A stretch of 64,000 nucleotides of DNA from Dryocosmus kuriphilus. Its lineage: Eukaryota > Arthropoda > Insecta > Hymenoptera > Cynipidae. Below are positions 23,294 to 35,319 of this stretch, piece after piece; positions within the stretch are counted from its first letter, which is position 1; every line of letters starts with the position of its first letter. Location of the stretch: assembly GCA_038277395.1 (NCBI GenBank), contig CM076196.1, positions 84,819,786 through 84,883,785 on the forward strand. Direction: 5' to 3'. The notes beneath the pieces are model-generated. The model was not told the DNA's origin, did not search any database, and worked only from the letters and a program-made list of their open reading frames with translations. A program made the position numbers and the translations under genes.

Positions 23294-23323
23294 CTGATGA
23301 GGAAGTATCAAGGGCTTCGAAAC
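23294..23323 (+). ncRNA. Hammerhead-ribozyme-like motif in Penelope-like 3' region
   Basis: CTGATGA (23294-23300) and GAAAC (23319-23323) are separated by an 18-nt segment that can pair GAAG with CTTC, the order of a hammerhead core: CTGANGA, stem II, GAAA. It lies ~240 bp after the Penelope-like coding remnant, where such elements are known to carry these ribozymes. Stems I and III are not clearly formed and stem II needs a bulge, so activity is doubtful. Confidence 0.4.
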
Positions 23324-25435
23324 ATGTAGGACCCCTGTAGTATAAAAAAGACGGAGAAAGAATAAGGAAAGAGTGAGAGGTAGGTTTTGGTTGTCTCTTT
23401 CCTTTTTCTCCCTCTTTTTTCGAAAATATGTTTTGCATTTTATGCAATGTCTCTAATGAGCCGAAAAATGATGTTTTGAAAATACGTTGTTGTTTTTTTT
23501 TTTTTTTTTTTTAACTGTCTTTTTTCTGAATTGTCAGAAAAAAAGTTAGTTAATTATATAGAAAAACAAATAGTGGTTTTCTTTACAATATTAATGAAAA
23601 TACTTTAATTTTAAAATTGGATAATTTCATTTAGAACACAGAAAAAAGCTAGACTAAATTTCGCTGCGTCTTATTTTTTCAAGTCTTACTTCAGCCGTTG
23701 ATGGGACAACTTCATGTAATTTTCTTTTGTTTAACAACTCTATTTAAGTCCGTTTTGGCTAAAAAATGCTGCGTCTCAATTTTGATTCAATATCCGCCCG
23801 AAAATGAGCCCAGCGTTTTGCGTTCAAATCTAAAATGGTGCAATCATTTTGAAATTACTTCACACTACTTTTTCAAATCTATAAACCTAATTGAAAGTTT
23901 TCAGCACAAATTTTTAGCCTTAGAGTCTAAAAGCAATACGGTTTTTTAAATTAATCTATAGTTTAGTTTTATGCCATAAATTTTATTTCTGTTTATAATA
24001 TTAATTTTGAGTCTTCAATTTAGCTGAGATGCTTTTAAAGACTGTCATCGATTTCCGGAACTTTATTAGTACATCTCTTTTTATCCATCTGCCTTCCTAA
24101 TTCTTATTTCTACATCTTCAGACTATCCTAATTTAATTTTACATGTTCCAGACCTTATTTCGAAAGCTATAAGAGCTCTTTATGTTGCCCTACTTTTGGG
24201 TTCCCCACAGCTACGTTGTCAGCTACTAAGTGGCTTCCAGAACGATTATTAAAATTCCTTTTCATTTCAATACAATTTTTTACACGAAAGCAACTTCTAA
24301 CATTTTAATTATAGAAATCCATTGGATTTTTATTTATGTTTTATATCTTGTGATAAATTAAAGTGCTTCTTTTGAGAAAATCAGTTCTTCTTCTACAAAT
24401 ATTAAAAAGATACTAATTAGTAATTAGTAAAAATATCAAATATATACAGCAGACGATATAATAGCTAAAGCAATGCAATTATTCAACCTGCAATAAGGAT
24501 AATATTGATCTGTCAATAAACAAACTCTACTAAAAGTCAGGTGCGTGATCGTTAAAGTAGATAATCCATTAGACAGAAAGGCGAGGGTGATAAAAACAAC
24601 TGACAATTGCAGCGCATCTAATTTTTATGATCTGATGATTGAAGACTACTATAAACTTCAGAAGATTATTATAGTTACTAGGGGTCTAGTTTCTTTGTGA
24701 GTGCACTCTTCTGCCTCATCTCCCCCCCCCCCCCCCCCCCCTCCTGTCTTTGTCTTTATATTTCTCAGTTTCTCTCTCTCTGTCTGTCTTTGTCTTTCTC
24801 AGTTTCTCTCTTGTGTGCATGAACCAGACTGTTTCTTCACTTTCTTCAGTCTCTCTGTATTTATTTCCCTCAGCCACCTCTGAGTTAGCTTGACGTTTCT
24901 ATTTCGAGAGCGATGCGGTTTTAGTAGGGCACTGGGAAACGGAAGACAAACTAGAGGGTGCGGCCTTTGCCTATAACCCATTCACATTTGTTGACGTTGA
25001 AATGAGGTTGACTCAAAAGTATTATGCATCCCTTATCTTACACTGGAAAAAACTGCTCTCTTGATATTTTGTGCAACAAAGTTTGTTTCCTGTCCCAAAA
25101 AAATTTAGTTTTTTTTTAACAAAGTGATTGTTGAGACAAAAAAAATTAATTGCACAATAAACAATTTTTTTGAATAAATATAAAAAAATGTGTTTTTTTC
25201 GTTTTGAAAAAAAAAAATGCTATTTAGAGGTTCCAAAAGCACCATGAAGTTTAACATGTATTTTCCATAAGCAAAAAAGACGTGTTTGTAAATTTTGGAC
25301 AGAATCGTCAATATTAGGTGTATCAAGTTGTCCCTCAACATTTTTCTTTAAAATTAGCCATAGAATATGAACAAAAAGTTACTTCAGTCTGTTCAGTAGA
25401 GGACCTAAAGATTACCAATGGTTCCCAAGTAGAAG
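23324..25435. other. AT-rich stretch with poly-T, poly-C and CT-rich patches; no gene
   Basis: Holds a poly-T run (about 23490-23511), the inverted partner of 20811-20890 at 23512-23590, a ~20-base C run at about 24722-24741 and a TCTCTCTGTCTGTCTTTGTC patch after it. The frame at 23698-23949 is unrecognised. From about 25380 the sequence can be read as the upstream part of the broken gene at 26615 (EDLKITNGSQV), cut by the insertion at 25436. Confidence 0.4.
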
Positions 25436-26614
25436 CCCGTGTAGAAATCGCCCGGTTTGTCCCCATTTGAAGTCAGGCGTTGGTCGGGCCCTAGCTAGAG
25501 AAACTGGTCTAGCAAACACTAGCCGGGTACTCACGGGGGATTGCGGTGAGGATGCCTCTTTTAGCTGACTCCGCGAAATTTTACATCTAGCCAAGCCCTA
25601 TCTGTTATTATTTATAGACAGGCACTAACTAATTTTAATTTTTATTTAATATATGGAAATGTAACTAAATCGCTGAAAACATTAAAATAATTTTAAAATA
25701 AGTAATATATTTCAAATTAAATTATCGAAATTTAATATTCTTGAAATTTCCGACATTATAAAACTCTGGAAATTTAAAATTCCCAAAAATATGAAACTCA
25801 CGAATTTTCAAATTATCGATATTATATAATATTATAACACCGAATTTCTTTTTTCGGGTGTTTTATAACTGAGGAAATTTTGTAATTTCAAATATTTTAA
25901 ATTTCAAGAACTATATAAAGTGAATTTAACATTTGTGTAGTTTTGTAATGTTGAGAGTAATGAATTTTTTGAATTTTAATTAAATTTACAAGTACAAAAA
26001 AATTTCATAATTTTATACTTAAAAAAGCATTCTTTCATTACAAAAGGAGAAATTTTGAACCCATAAATTATTCAAATCTCTAAAGCCGAAAATTTTTGAT
26101 GAAATGGGTCACAAACATTTGTCAAGCGGTCCTGCAGTAGTAGCTTATATTTTCGATTTTTTCCCGTGTAAGGCATGTTAAGTTAGCCGTGAGGCTTTAG
26201 GCGTTAGGAAGGTTAGGAGTAGGAATTAGGAATACGAATGAGAGGGGTGTTCGGTCCTGCTGCAAATAAAAAATTTTAAGAGCGTGCGATTATAATTAGT
26301 GTAAGTGTAATAATAAGTGCTTGTGTACATTAAATTAGTGAATAATTGTTCACTTAAATATGTTAACAGAATAGAGTATTAAAATAATAATAACGTGAAA
26401 TATATTTTTTTATTAATTAAACACTAGCGGGGGTCTAGTAAGGGTCCAGTGAGGGCGTCGCTAGAATCCGGCTAGATGTTCTAGTCAAGGCAAGAGCGTA
26501 TAAAGCGTAAACAAACTAGACGGATTCTAGCTATTTTCCCCGACCAGTGCCCGACTTTCAACGAGGAAACCTGGCGAGGTCCCTACCCAAACCCTGTTTA
26601 AAGTTCTACACGGG
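25436..26614. mobile_element. TIR element E1 (CCCGTGTAGAA family), inserted in a broken gene
   Basis: Starts CCCGTGTAGAAATCGCCCGG and ends TTCTACACGGG, an 11-bp perfect terminal inverted repeat, with AG directly outside both ends (25434-25435, 26615-26616), suggesting a 2-bp target duplication. About 150 bp inside each end is GC-rich with repeated CTAG, GGGTCTAGT and GGGCCC words; the middle is AT-rich and noncoding. The reading frame of the host pseudogene resumes immediately after it (EKSSSETESVGDYNPYD). Confidence 0.7.
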
Positions 26615-27538
26615 AGAAAAGAGCTCTAGTGAGACTGAAAGTGTTGGCGATTACAACCCGTACGATGAAAGTAAGAGAGTTCCCAAAATTTTCACGCAAA
26701 AAGAATTGAACAATCTTGTAAGAGACTCAGGATTACCCAAATGCGATGCGGAATAACATATATAATATAATATAATATTATACCATATTAGTACACCATG
26801 TTAGGGCATCAATCCGACTTCATAAACTATACCTTACTTCTTGCGCTTGTGGGATAGTCGAGATCGAGAAAACCACTATAAATCGAAACGATGGCTAAAA
26901 AGAATATCGTTTCAACTAGATTCCAGTAACATAATCGATAATCCTATGATTAAAACTGAAAAAAGTATTACTTCCCCTCTCCACATAAAACATGATCTAA
27001 TGAAACAGTTTGTTAAAGCTCTCAAGGGAGAAGGAAATTGCTTCGAGTATTTAAGAGGAAAATTTCGCAAATTATTGGATGCAACATTGAAAGAAGGCAT
27101 TTTCGATGAACACAAATTCGGAATGTGCTGAATGATGAGAATTTCATCAAGTCAGTGAATCAGAAACGGAAGGCAGCATGGACTAGTTTTAAGAAAGTTT
27201 CAGCAAATTTTGTGGGGAATCATAAGAGTAGAAATTACGAAAAAATAGTAGCTAATATGGTGAAAAACTTTGGTAAAATGGGGTGTTTGATGAATCTGAA
27301 GCTGAAATTTCTCTATTCCCATCTCGATTATTTCCCAATGAAGTTAGGAGATTATAGTGAGGAACAAGGAGAACGATTCCACCAAGATATAAAAGAAATG
27401 GAACTTCGATATCATGGGAGATGGGATACAAATATAATGGCTGACTTTTGTTGGATGATGAAAAGAGAGCATGTACGAAAGGGTATAAAACGTAAGAGAA
27501 AGCCTCGTCGTAGATCTTTCGAGAATAAAAGAGTATGA
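26615..27538 (+). pseudogene. Broken transposon-derived gene, EEQGERFHQD family
   Basis: Three blocks of one protein family follow in order. 26615-26754 encodes EKSSSETESVGDYNPYDESK and then KIFTQKELNNLVRDSGLPKC before a stop. From about 26829 come IPYFLRLWDSRDRENHYKSK and TSPLHIKHDLMKQFVKALKG. After a frameshift near 27120, frame 27125-27538 has RKAAWTSFKKVSANFVGNHK, LYSHLDYFPMKLGDYSEEQG, ERFHQDIKEMELRYHGRWDT and NIMADFCWMMKRE. I recognise these as conserved blocks of a widespread arthropod repeat-encoded protein (LWDSR, PPLHIKLGLMKQF, SEEQGERFHQD). The ~200 residues that should lie between the first two blocks are missing. Its biochemical function is not known to me; the copy number and tandem-repeat tail say mobile element. 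The N-terminal part lies left of element E1. Clearly dead here. Confidence 0.65.
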
Positions 27539-27751
27539 TACCACAGAGAAAAAGAATGAAGTAATACAAATGTTTAAGTTGGGGGAGAATGTGTGATTAA
27601 AAACGGAAGTTGGTATACAAATCCGACATCGGGATTTGGACTCAGTGGCCCATAAAAACATTTATGTATTTTATCCCAAAGTTTTTAAATATCACGGCTC
27701 ACGCTACAACCCCTAAATGGGCTATTCGAGTACTTCTCAGAGATTTTGTTT

Positions 27752-28346
27752 GAGGTTAGGGACAAATGGTGACGTGCTGAGGTATAAAAAATACTGATTC
27801 GTGATCACCAACCCCAAAAACATGAAAATACCATTTTTTAAAATCCTTTTTCTATAATAAAATGAGTTATTTTAGTGTTTTTAAGCTATTTTTTGAGGTT
27901 AAAAACAAATGGTGACCTGGTAGGATGTAAAAAACACTATATTCGTAATCGGCAACCCCAAAAGCATGAAGATATCCTTTATCTAATGGATTTTCAATTC
28001 CAAAATGTGTTATTTAAGTTTTTATAAGGAATCTTTTTAGGTTAGGGACGAACAGTGACCTGATACGACATAAAAAGTACTGGATTCGTAATCATCGACC
28101 CCAAGAACATAAGGATACCCTTTTTTAAATCGTTTTTCTACCGTAAAATGAGTTATTTTAGTTTTTTTGAGCTACTTTTTGAGGTTAAGAACGAACGATG
28201 ACCTGATGAGGTATAACAAATATTTTGTTCGTAATCAGTGATCCCAAAAACATGAAAATACCATTTTTTATAATGGTTTCAATCAGTAAATTGAATTTTT
28301 AGCAGTTTTTTGAGGTTAAGGACGAACGGTGACATGATGAGGTTAA
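27752..28346 (+). repeat. ~143-bp tandem repeat downstream of the broken gene, about 4 units
   Basis: Units start GAGGTTAGGGACGAACGGTG and contain GATTCGTAATCACCGACCCC, AAAAACATGAAAATACCATT and AAAATGAGTTATTTTAG. Starts are at about 27752, 27895, 28039, 28181 and 28312. The last unit is cut at GATGAGGTTAA by the insertion at 28347 and resumes after 30037 (GGATTCAGCGATTCCAAAAA). The unit differs in sequence from the 144-bp satellite despite the similar length. Confidence 0.85.
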
Positions 28347-29406
28347 GGCGATGTGACAGGTGGGCCACGGGACAAAGCCAGTCCTGAGATCGATATTTTT
28401 TGCCTCATATTTAAAAATAAAACTTAAAATAAGGCGGAAAAAATTTGGGAAAATGTAACTAAATCTGAAAGAACAGTATGTAGCAAAGCGTGAATTCGGG
28501 GAACAATAAAAGTTTATTTTAAAAAAATCTTCTCATCGCGCGCTTCGCGCGAAGTATGAGCGCGCCTAGGGCGCGCGTCTGTTGGCACTCGCGCTTCGCT
28601 CTCGATAATTACATTTTTTTTAAACACATTGTAGATTGGTAAAGTTTTTTTGTGATTACCAAATTTTCGCAATACAGGATTTCGATTTTTAAAAGTAAAA
28701 CGATGAGTCTTATAAATAAATTTTGTAGCTCTTTCCAAGGTGAACAATTCTGCTTGCATAGTTTTGCTGAAAAGTGGTTTTCTTTATATTTCATAACACA
28801 TTTCACGAATAACTCAAAAACTCCACGTCTGCTCACAAAAATGATTGAGAGCAAATTTGTAGATCTTTTTGAGGTGAACAACTTTGTTTATTATCATTTC
28901 TTCGTATCTTGCATATTTTGGCAGGAAATTTGAATTTTTGATTTTTAATAACGTTTTATTGATTAAAACAAAAACCGTGCGTTTATCAAAAAATGGTTGA
29001 AACAAAATTTGTAGATCTTTTTGAATTGAACAACTTTGTTTATTTACCATTTTTTTGTGTCTTGAATATTTTGACGGGAAACCAGAGTTTTTAAATTTTA
29101 ATAGCGTTTTCTTGATTAAAAAGAAAACCGTTCATTTTATCAAGAAACGGTTAAGACAAAATTTGTACATTTTTTTTAGATGAACAATTTTACTTTCTTA
29201 CATTTTTTTCGTATCTCTCATAGTTTAACCGAAAAATGGATTTTTTGATTTTGTGAAAACAGTTTTTGATGGATAAAACCATAACCGTTGGTCAAAAACC
29301 GCTAGTTAACGAACTCGTCCTTTCTTTTTATCCCTTAAAGAAGTGTACCAAAGCGCAATCCAATTCGATTAGTCCTTCGAAATTTATCGTAGGAACAGAC
29401 TCCAAC

Positions 29407-29481
<75 letters not shown>

Positions 29482-30037
29482 AGACAGACACGTCATAAAA
29501 CCCGTTTTTTTCGGATTCAGGAGGTCTCAAAACGTGGAAATTTCATGAAATCCGCGAAAGTCAAGTTTTGCATAAATCTAATACCTTCTCTGATGAGAAT
29601 GTAAAAATAAATACCAGCGGATGCACTTTGCACTATAGTACAGGTTCCTACTTTGTCCATAAAGCATCATCATCGATGTTGGTAACTCATCATTGGTTTT
29701 TTGTTAATTAAAATTTTTTTTGCAACACTATTAAATATTTAGGACCAGACACAACTTCATTAGTGCCTTGTATTTACTGTGCCAAAGTTTCAACGCGATT
29801 TCTCATTTCGTGTGGACATGAGTTAGTCCAAAAGAAATACCGTTACTGCTTCCAGTTTTATTTTCCTTAACAATTTTTTTTCCAAATTTCCAAAGAAACA
29901 AAGCAGACGCACATAGTTTATTGTCTCCTCTTTCATTTCCCAAAATTTCAGAACGATACTTTATTTATTTTGGACATGAGTTGGATTTAAAAAAATTCAG
30001 GACTAGCTTGGTCACGTGACCCACCTATCACAACACC
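28347..30037. mobile_element. TIR element with ~41-bp inverted ends, itself interrupted by family B
   Basis: The left end GGCGATGTGACAGGTGGGCC, with ACGGGACAAAGCCAGTCCTGA following, is mirrored by the right end, reading in reverse complement GGTGTTGTGATAGGTGGGTC, with ACGTGACCAAGCTAGTCCTGA following. Both flanks are halves of one 143-bp tandem unit. No transposase frame remains. The inner part 29603-29990 is unremarkable AT-rich sequence. Confidence 0.6.
28529..29602 (-). repeat. Repeat family B, copy B3 (reverse orientation)
   Basis: Runs from the GC palindrome tail (TCTCATCGCGCGCTTCGCGC, then GAGCGCGCCTAGGGCGCGCG) through the degenerate ~120-bp units and the GTTAACGAACTCGTCC block to a pure GAC microsatellite (about 29411-29481) and the family start, here reading CTGATGAGAATGT. 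It is inserted in the TIR element of 28347-30037. The poly-Asp frame is an artefact of the triplet run. Confidence 0.8.
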
Positions 30038-31369
30038 AGATTCGGATTCAGCGATTCCAAAAATATATAGGTATGATGATCTAGTTCAGTGAACATGGCG
30101 CTTTTTTTGTGCCTGCGTTATTTCATTATACCAGAGCTAAAAAACTACAAAAATACCAAATTTAAATGATTGGAGGTAGGTAGTTTTGACCAAACCCCAA
30201 CTTTTCCAGTCTAGCGCACCTTGGTATACTGATTCACTATTTCGGATCTATCTTTTAATAGTTCAGTTCAGCTCCCTAATATCTTAGAAGCATAGCTTTT
30301 TGTTGTTCTTTTAAATTTATAATCTGATGTTTGAGATTGTTTTTTGTCTCTCCTGAACAATTTCAATTTTTTCGAATTATTTATTTTGCTTCATCATATT
30401 GGAAGCTTTGTAGTGATGTCTATTTCCAAATCCTCAAAATAGGTATATTTATAAAGTGCATTCCAGCTAAAATATATATCTAATATGATATTGGAAACAG
30501 TCGTCCGGATATCTAAAGATAGGTAGTATTTTACCTATACAGTAAAAATCATAATCGGAGTATTATTTGCGATATTGCATCCGGCAGTTGAATTTAGTCA
30601 TAGAATTTGATTGATACGCGTGCACCTGTCCGAGTCTTTAAAACGGCATGCACACTTAATCAGTGGACCACGAGAAGGTAGAGTCCAGTAGTCACGAATA
30701 ACGCGAGGGAGCGGCATAACTGACGAGATAACTGATGTGAGATAGACAGATAGACCTGGATTTATTTCCTGTGCTGAAGAAACAATAGTCACGTTCACTG
30801 GAATGCTACTTTTACGATTAGTTCGATTTTCCGTTATAAGGGCTACCCAGTGATGATAATAAAAATTAAACTAAATGAAGAATGCTTCGTCATCACACGC
30901 TTAACGAATACTCTCCGAGTCCAAGTAATTTTTGTCGGCATTATTTGGACGCGAAGTTTAGGGAGAGCTAATGTGATTATATCGATTCCGAAGCTGTGGC
31001 AATTAGGTTTAGATTCCAGATATCAAAGACTTATTAGGAGGGAGTTCCCTTTCAAGAGTTTCCGACTTTGGCTATCTACCAGGCAAAGTCTATTTATGCT
31101 GATAAACTTTTTTCTACTCTATGAGGATCGAGTATATTTTCAGACATAATTCCAAATTTTCAAAGTGCAAATTTTTTGATTAATTTTAAAATTATTATTA
31201 GGAATAGCTTATTACAAGCAGTTTTAAATAGTAGGCCTTCAACAAAGAAATTAAACGAAAACAACATGGTAAAAATTAATGCTTAAAATAGTAAAACCTT
31301 AAAACTCTTAAGCTTAAATTCAGAACAATTTTTTATTTAGGTAATATTTGTCCTAATTTACGACTCAAA
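30038..31369. other. Intergenic stretch, no gene recognised
   Basis: The first ~40 bp finish the interrupted 143-bp repeat. The rest shows no convincing coding sequence; short frames near 30598-30798 (-) and 30850-31149 (+) have no recognisable motif. The composition around 30590-31100 is less AT-biased than its neighbours. Confidence 0.4.
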
Positions 31370-31795
31370 CCCGGGTAGAAATTTTGCTATCGCCCCGACC
31401 TGGCCCTGATCTGGCTAAATGGGGCCCAGACCGGGTACACCGGTCTGGGCCCGGCCGCTGATGAAACACCGATCGGGCCGCCCGATCGGTACCCGGTCTG
31501 GCCCCTGCACGGAAAGAAATAAATTTGTAGAAGCAACAAAGCTTTCTAATTTTGCTTACAAAATTTTAGGTTATTGAACAAAAGTTTTTATTAAACCAAC
31601 AAACGAGTTCTTTCAATCAAAAAATATGAAACGAGTTTTTTGATTCAACAAAAGTTTTGCTAAGAAAATTAAAATTTTGTAGTCAAATTTAGAAATTTAC
31701 CTAAAATTTAGATAAATCTGCAAAAAAAATTGTTTTATATATTAATTGGCTGCACTTATATTATGTTTAAAGTTACACAATTGCACAAACATTTA

Positions 31796-31798
<3 letters not shown>

Positions 31799-31835
<37 letters not shown>
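31799..31835. repeat. (TA)n microsatellite
   Basis: About 18 perfect AT dinucleotides inside element E2. Confidence 0.95.
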
Positions 31836-31838
<3 letters not shown>

Positions 31839-31857
31839 GTACGCTTAATTACTATGA

Positions 31858-31966
31858 AAAATCGCACCCGCTGAGGATTCGAACCCTACACCTAGCATAC
31901 CTAAAACTACCTAACCTTATGTATAAATATACCGCACGCCTTAACCGACTGAACTATTACACCGCT
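31858..31966 (-). repeat. tRNA-like (SINE head or tRNA pseudogene)
   Basis: On the minus strand TAGTTCAGTCGG (RNA polymerase III A-box-like, 31945-31956) is followed after ~60 nt by GGTTCGAATCC (B-box, 31875-31885). The acceptor arms do not pair and the A-B spacing is long for a working tRNA, so it is a tRNA-derived repeat or a decayed gene with an insertion. Confidence 0.45.
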
Positions 31967-32697
31967 TGAACTTTCTTGACAAAAACAAAGCCAAGGTGTT
32001 TCCTTGAAAAAGACAGAGACGGCGGAGAAATATACATTATTAATTATTTCCACATATTTGGAAGCTCGACAAGTTTTTAGAAGTTTCCAAATTACCAAAA
32101 TTCTCAAAAATTTCAACATTTTTTCAAAATTTCTAAAATTTCAAAAATTTCAAACATTACCAAAATTCTCAAAATTTTAAAAGTTCTTGAAAATTTTGGA
32201 AATTTTTGGAAAATTTGAATGTTTTTGAATTTTTTGAAATTTTTATTAATTTTTGAAAATTCTGAAAATATTTCGAAAATTTGTAAGCTTTCATTAAAGC
32301 AGATTAAGCTTGCACTCGCTCTGTACTCCTAACGCTTTTCCCTATGATCCTATGATCCTAGAATGGTCCAATGATCCTGGGAATTCCAATCAGAACATAT
32401 CTGCGATGGGAACAATAAGGATCCAAATCTTCCGGACTCGATGTATACTCGGAATTCTTGGCATTTGTTAAAAACAAATTTGTTATCAGTATAATCACAA
32501 CACAACTTTATACTTCACAACAAATGTGAAACACACAGAAAGCTATTTCTTGAAATAGTGAATAGATGGCACTGCAATACGCAGCCCGATCAGGTCCAGT
32601 TCGGGCCCATAGAATTATCCCGATCGGGCCATGATCATATTAAACCGATCAGGGCCCGAACGGTAACGGGGGAAACTTATGGTGATTTCTACCCGGG

Positions 32698-35093
32698 AAG
32701 TGGGAGTTAGATATTGAAGTCTTCAATTTAGATAGAAATTTTGCTTAAATCCAGACCAATTTTTCTGAACTCAATCCAGAACAATTTTTAACGAACTGAA
32801 ACTTTAAAGATAGTTTTAAAATTTTTAATTATTAATTTTTTCTTATAAAAAATGAGTCCCTGATTAGAAATTACAACAATCATGAGTCAGAAAGTAAAGA
32901 AAGTTAAAAAGTTAGGATCACTAAAAGTTTCTATAATCTAAAACAGAAATTCGTTAAAATATACGTAGCAAACGATTCTATCTGTCACAAAAAAAAACTT
33001 TTACTTTACCTATTTATTGCTTTGGCCTGAATCGACTTTTATTTCTTTATTTTCTTGATCATTCCGTTGATTATAATTTATTACCCTTTTGGTACACTCA
33101 AAACTAAATGAACAATTTGTCTAAAGAAAAACAAACTATAATGTAATTTTTGCTGCAGGTTTTTTTCGTCTTTTCGGTTCCCATATCTAAAAATCTTTAA
33201 TAGGAGATCTATGTGAATTTTTAATTCTCATAAAAAATAGAATCATTTTTACTGTAATAAAGAAATTTTTAAAGTAGTTTAAATATTTCATCCTCCTCAA
33301 AGTATACAAAAATGTTACAGAGTATGAAACGAATGCCAATATCTTCAAAAATTTTTTTTAAGATTAAAACTGTTTTGAAAGAAACTAAATTCTAAGAGGT
33401 TTTCAAAAATATTAAACTAAAATGCTTCCATAAAAAATTGTTGGACATTTAATTCTTCTTTCAGTTTTTTTTTCGACTTTCCTAATTCTTTAACTATTTT
33501 TTTTTACTATATTTATCTACTTGGAAAAAATAATATTAAAAAGGTTAGCAAGGATTAGAAACCCTAATAGAAAGAAATTGAAATCTCTATGAAGAAGACA
33601 ATTTCTGTTTTTATTTTATTAATCCTATTTCTATCCAATAAATGCAGAAGCAGCAGTGAGGGATGCCAAAATAAATTTTCCCTTTAGAAAATTGAAATAA
33701 CTGTATAACTTTATTCAGCACTCGATGCAGCGTGAATGCTTAGGCCCCGCCCTCCAAATAATATGCCTATAATAATTTATTACTATTTCCGGGGGATGGT
33801 AAGTGCTACCAAGAATGATATTCTTGATAAAAAATTTTACTTCAAAAAAATAAGGATTTAATTCTTATATGTTTATTCATCTAACAATTATAAATTAAAA
33901 TGATAAATTTCTTATTTCGATCTTCCTCACTAAATAACTGTCAATTAATTAAAAAAGTAATCTGAAATCTTAACAATTTTGAGAGCGACTTATTTCTTGA
34001 GCCATAGACAGTTACTGAATTCTTATACCATATTCTTTAAGTGCCATAAACACCAATGAAAAATATATTATCTTGGACATAATCAGCATTTTTTTTAAGG
34101 CACTTCTTTCAGTGCTTCTTTTTATCTGATTTTTCCGGCAATAAAAATTTACGACTACCATCAAAAATGGAAAATTACTAAGTTAATTGATCGCCACTGA
34201 AAATAATTAAGCAGCTTCTTTTATAAAACAATTTCACCAACTAGGTACAGTAACGTGATGTAAAATGAACAATTATTATCAATTATCATTGAAGAGTGAA
34301 CTATACATTTTTCAAAAGAACTTGACTCATTTTCATGATTCACTGCCTCTCTGAGCAACAAGACAGCAAAAGCAACTTTTCTACCGACATTGACAAAAAA
34401 TGTACTTGACTCCGACATATTTGATCAATATACACGAGCCCTCCATGTCACGTAGAAGTCGACGTGCGCCTCGCAGATGGTCAGAATGTCAGGAGAGGCC
34501 AGGATTTATGGAATGACGCCGCTTACCATTATTTCACAGTGTAATAAACACGCTGAAAGGGAAAAATCGAAACAATGGACATCTATATTATACATAATAG
34601 TGTTACAGTATAGGAATGTGTTTAACACTCAAGAAAGTCCTATTCATTTTTCCTGACGAATCCCTTGGAAGTCCTGTGGTTTTTGAATGTTGAGTCATGC
34701 GAGATTGCGGTTTAAACTCGTTTTCAATATTACTTACACATTTTGATTCAATTTACCCCTCTTTATGCATTCAATTTATGCTTTATGGACTAAAATGCAA
34801 TATTGCTGACATCATGTAGTTTAAAATATTACATTTACAACATTTTTACTTTCTAAAACTTTTAAATTTTCATTGAGATTTGAAATGAAAGTGCTCAAAG
34901 TTCAACAATTAGAAATTGAAACCATTCAGAATTTAAGCTAAAAGCCTTTTGAAATTTCGAGTGTACCTAAAAGCTTAAATTTGAAAAATGTTCAAATGAT
35001 AGCCTTTTGTGTGCTATTGCTGAACACCAATGTGAAATTAAAAAGTTTAAAACTAGTATGTATTTAAACCTATTTTATTAATACTACCACAGT
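32698..35093. other. AT-rich intergenic stretch, no gene recognised
   Basis: No gene, RNA or repeat is recognised. A short GC-richer block at about 34430-34545 (ACGTAGAAGTCGACGTGCGC) stands out, but I see no motif in it. The 65-codon minus-strand frame at 34221-34418 has no recognisable content. Confidence 0.45.
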
Positions 35094-35319
35094 AAATCCC
35101 GAAGTATCAAAAGTGCTGCAGGTCAGTTTAATTTTCCATTTAATATCAAAACGATCCAATTTAGAGAATCAAAAAAATGCACGCGCCCAACTTCACGATC
35201 ATAGCAACCGACTAGTCGTGTGTTTTTTTTAATTAGATTATTTTAATCAAATGAGTATCATTGTGCTGTAAATCACTTTGATCCAACTTAAAGATTAAAG
35301 TAATACACCACGATCTTCT
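35094..35319 (+). repeat. MITE family D, copy 1
   Basis: Starts AAATCCCGAAGTATCAAAAG and ends near TAATACACCACGATCTT. It shares with copy 2 the blocks TTTCCATTTAATATCAAAAC, GATCCAATTTAGAGAATCAA and TTTTAATCAAATGAGTATCA. Confidence 0.6.

Larger units (their letters stand above)
31370..32697. mobile_element. TIR element E2 (CCCGGGTAGAAAT family)
   Basis: Starts CCCGGGTAGAAATTTTGCTA and ends GTGATTTCTACCCGGG, a 13-bp perfect inverted repeat (CCCGGGTAGAAAT), with AA directly outside both ends. The subterminal ~130 bp on each side are strongly GC-rich (CGGGCCC, CCCGATCGG, GGTCTGGGCCC words); the middle is AT-rich with a TA microsatellite and a tRNA-like segment. No transposase frame. Confidence 0.7.

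Noticed and set aside
24722..24742. Poly-C run as an assembly gap marker
   Set aside because: Flanking sequence is ordinary and similar runs occur at homologous sites in repeats, so it is more likely real, though its exact length is unreliable.
29266..29604. Asp-rich 112-codon frame
   Set aside because: It reads through the GAC microsatellite of family B copy B3; other copies of the same repeat give different frames.
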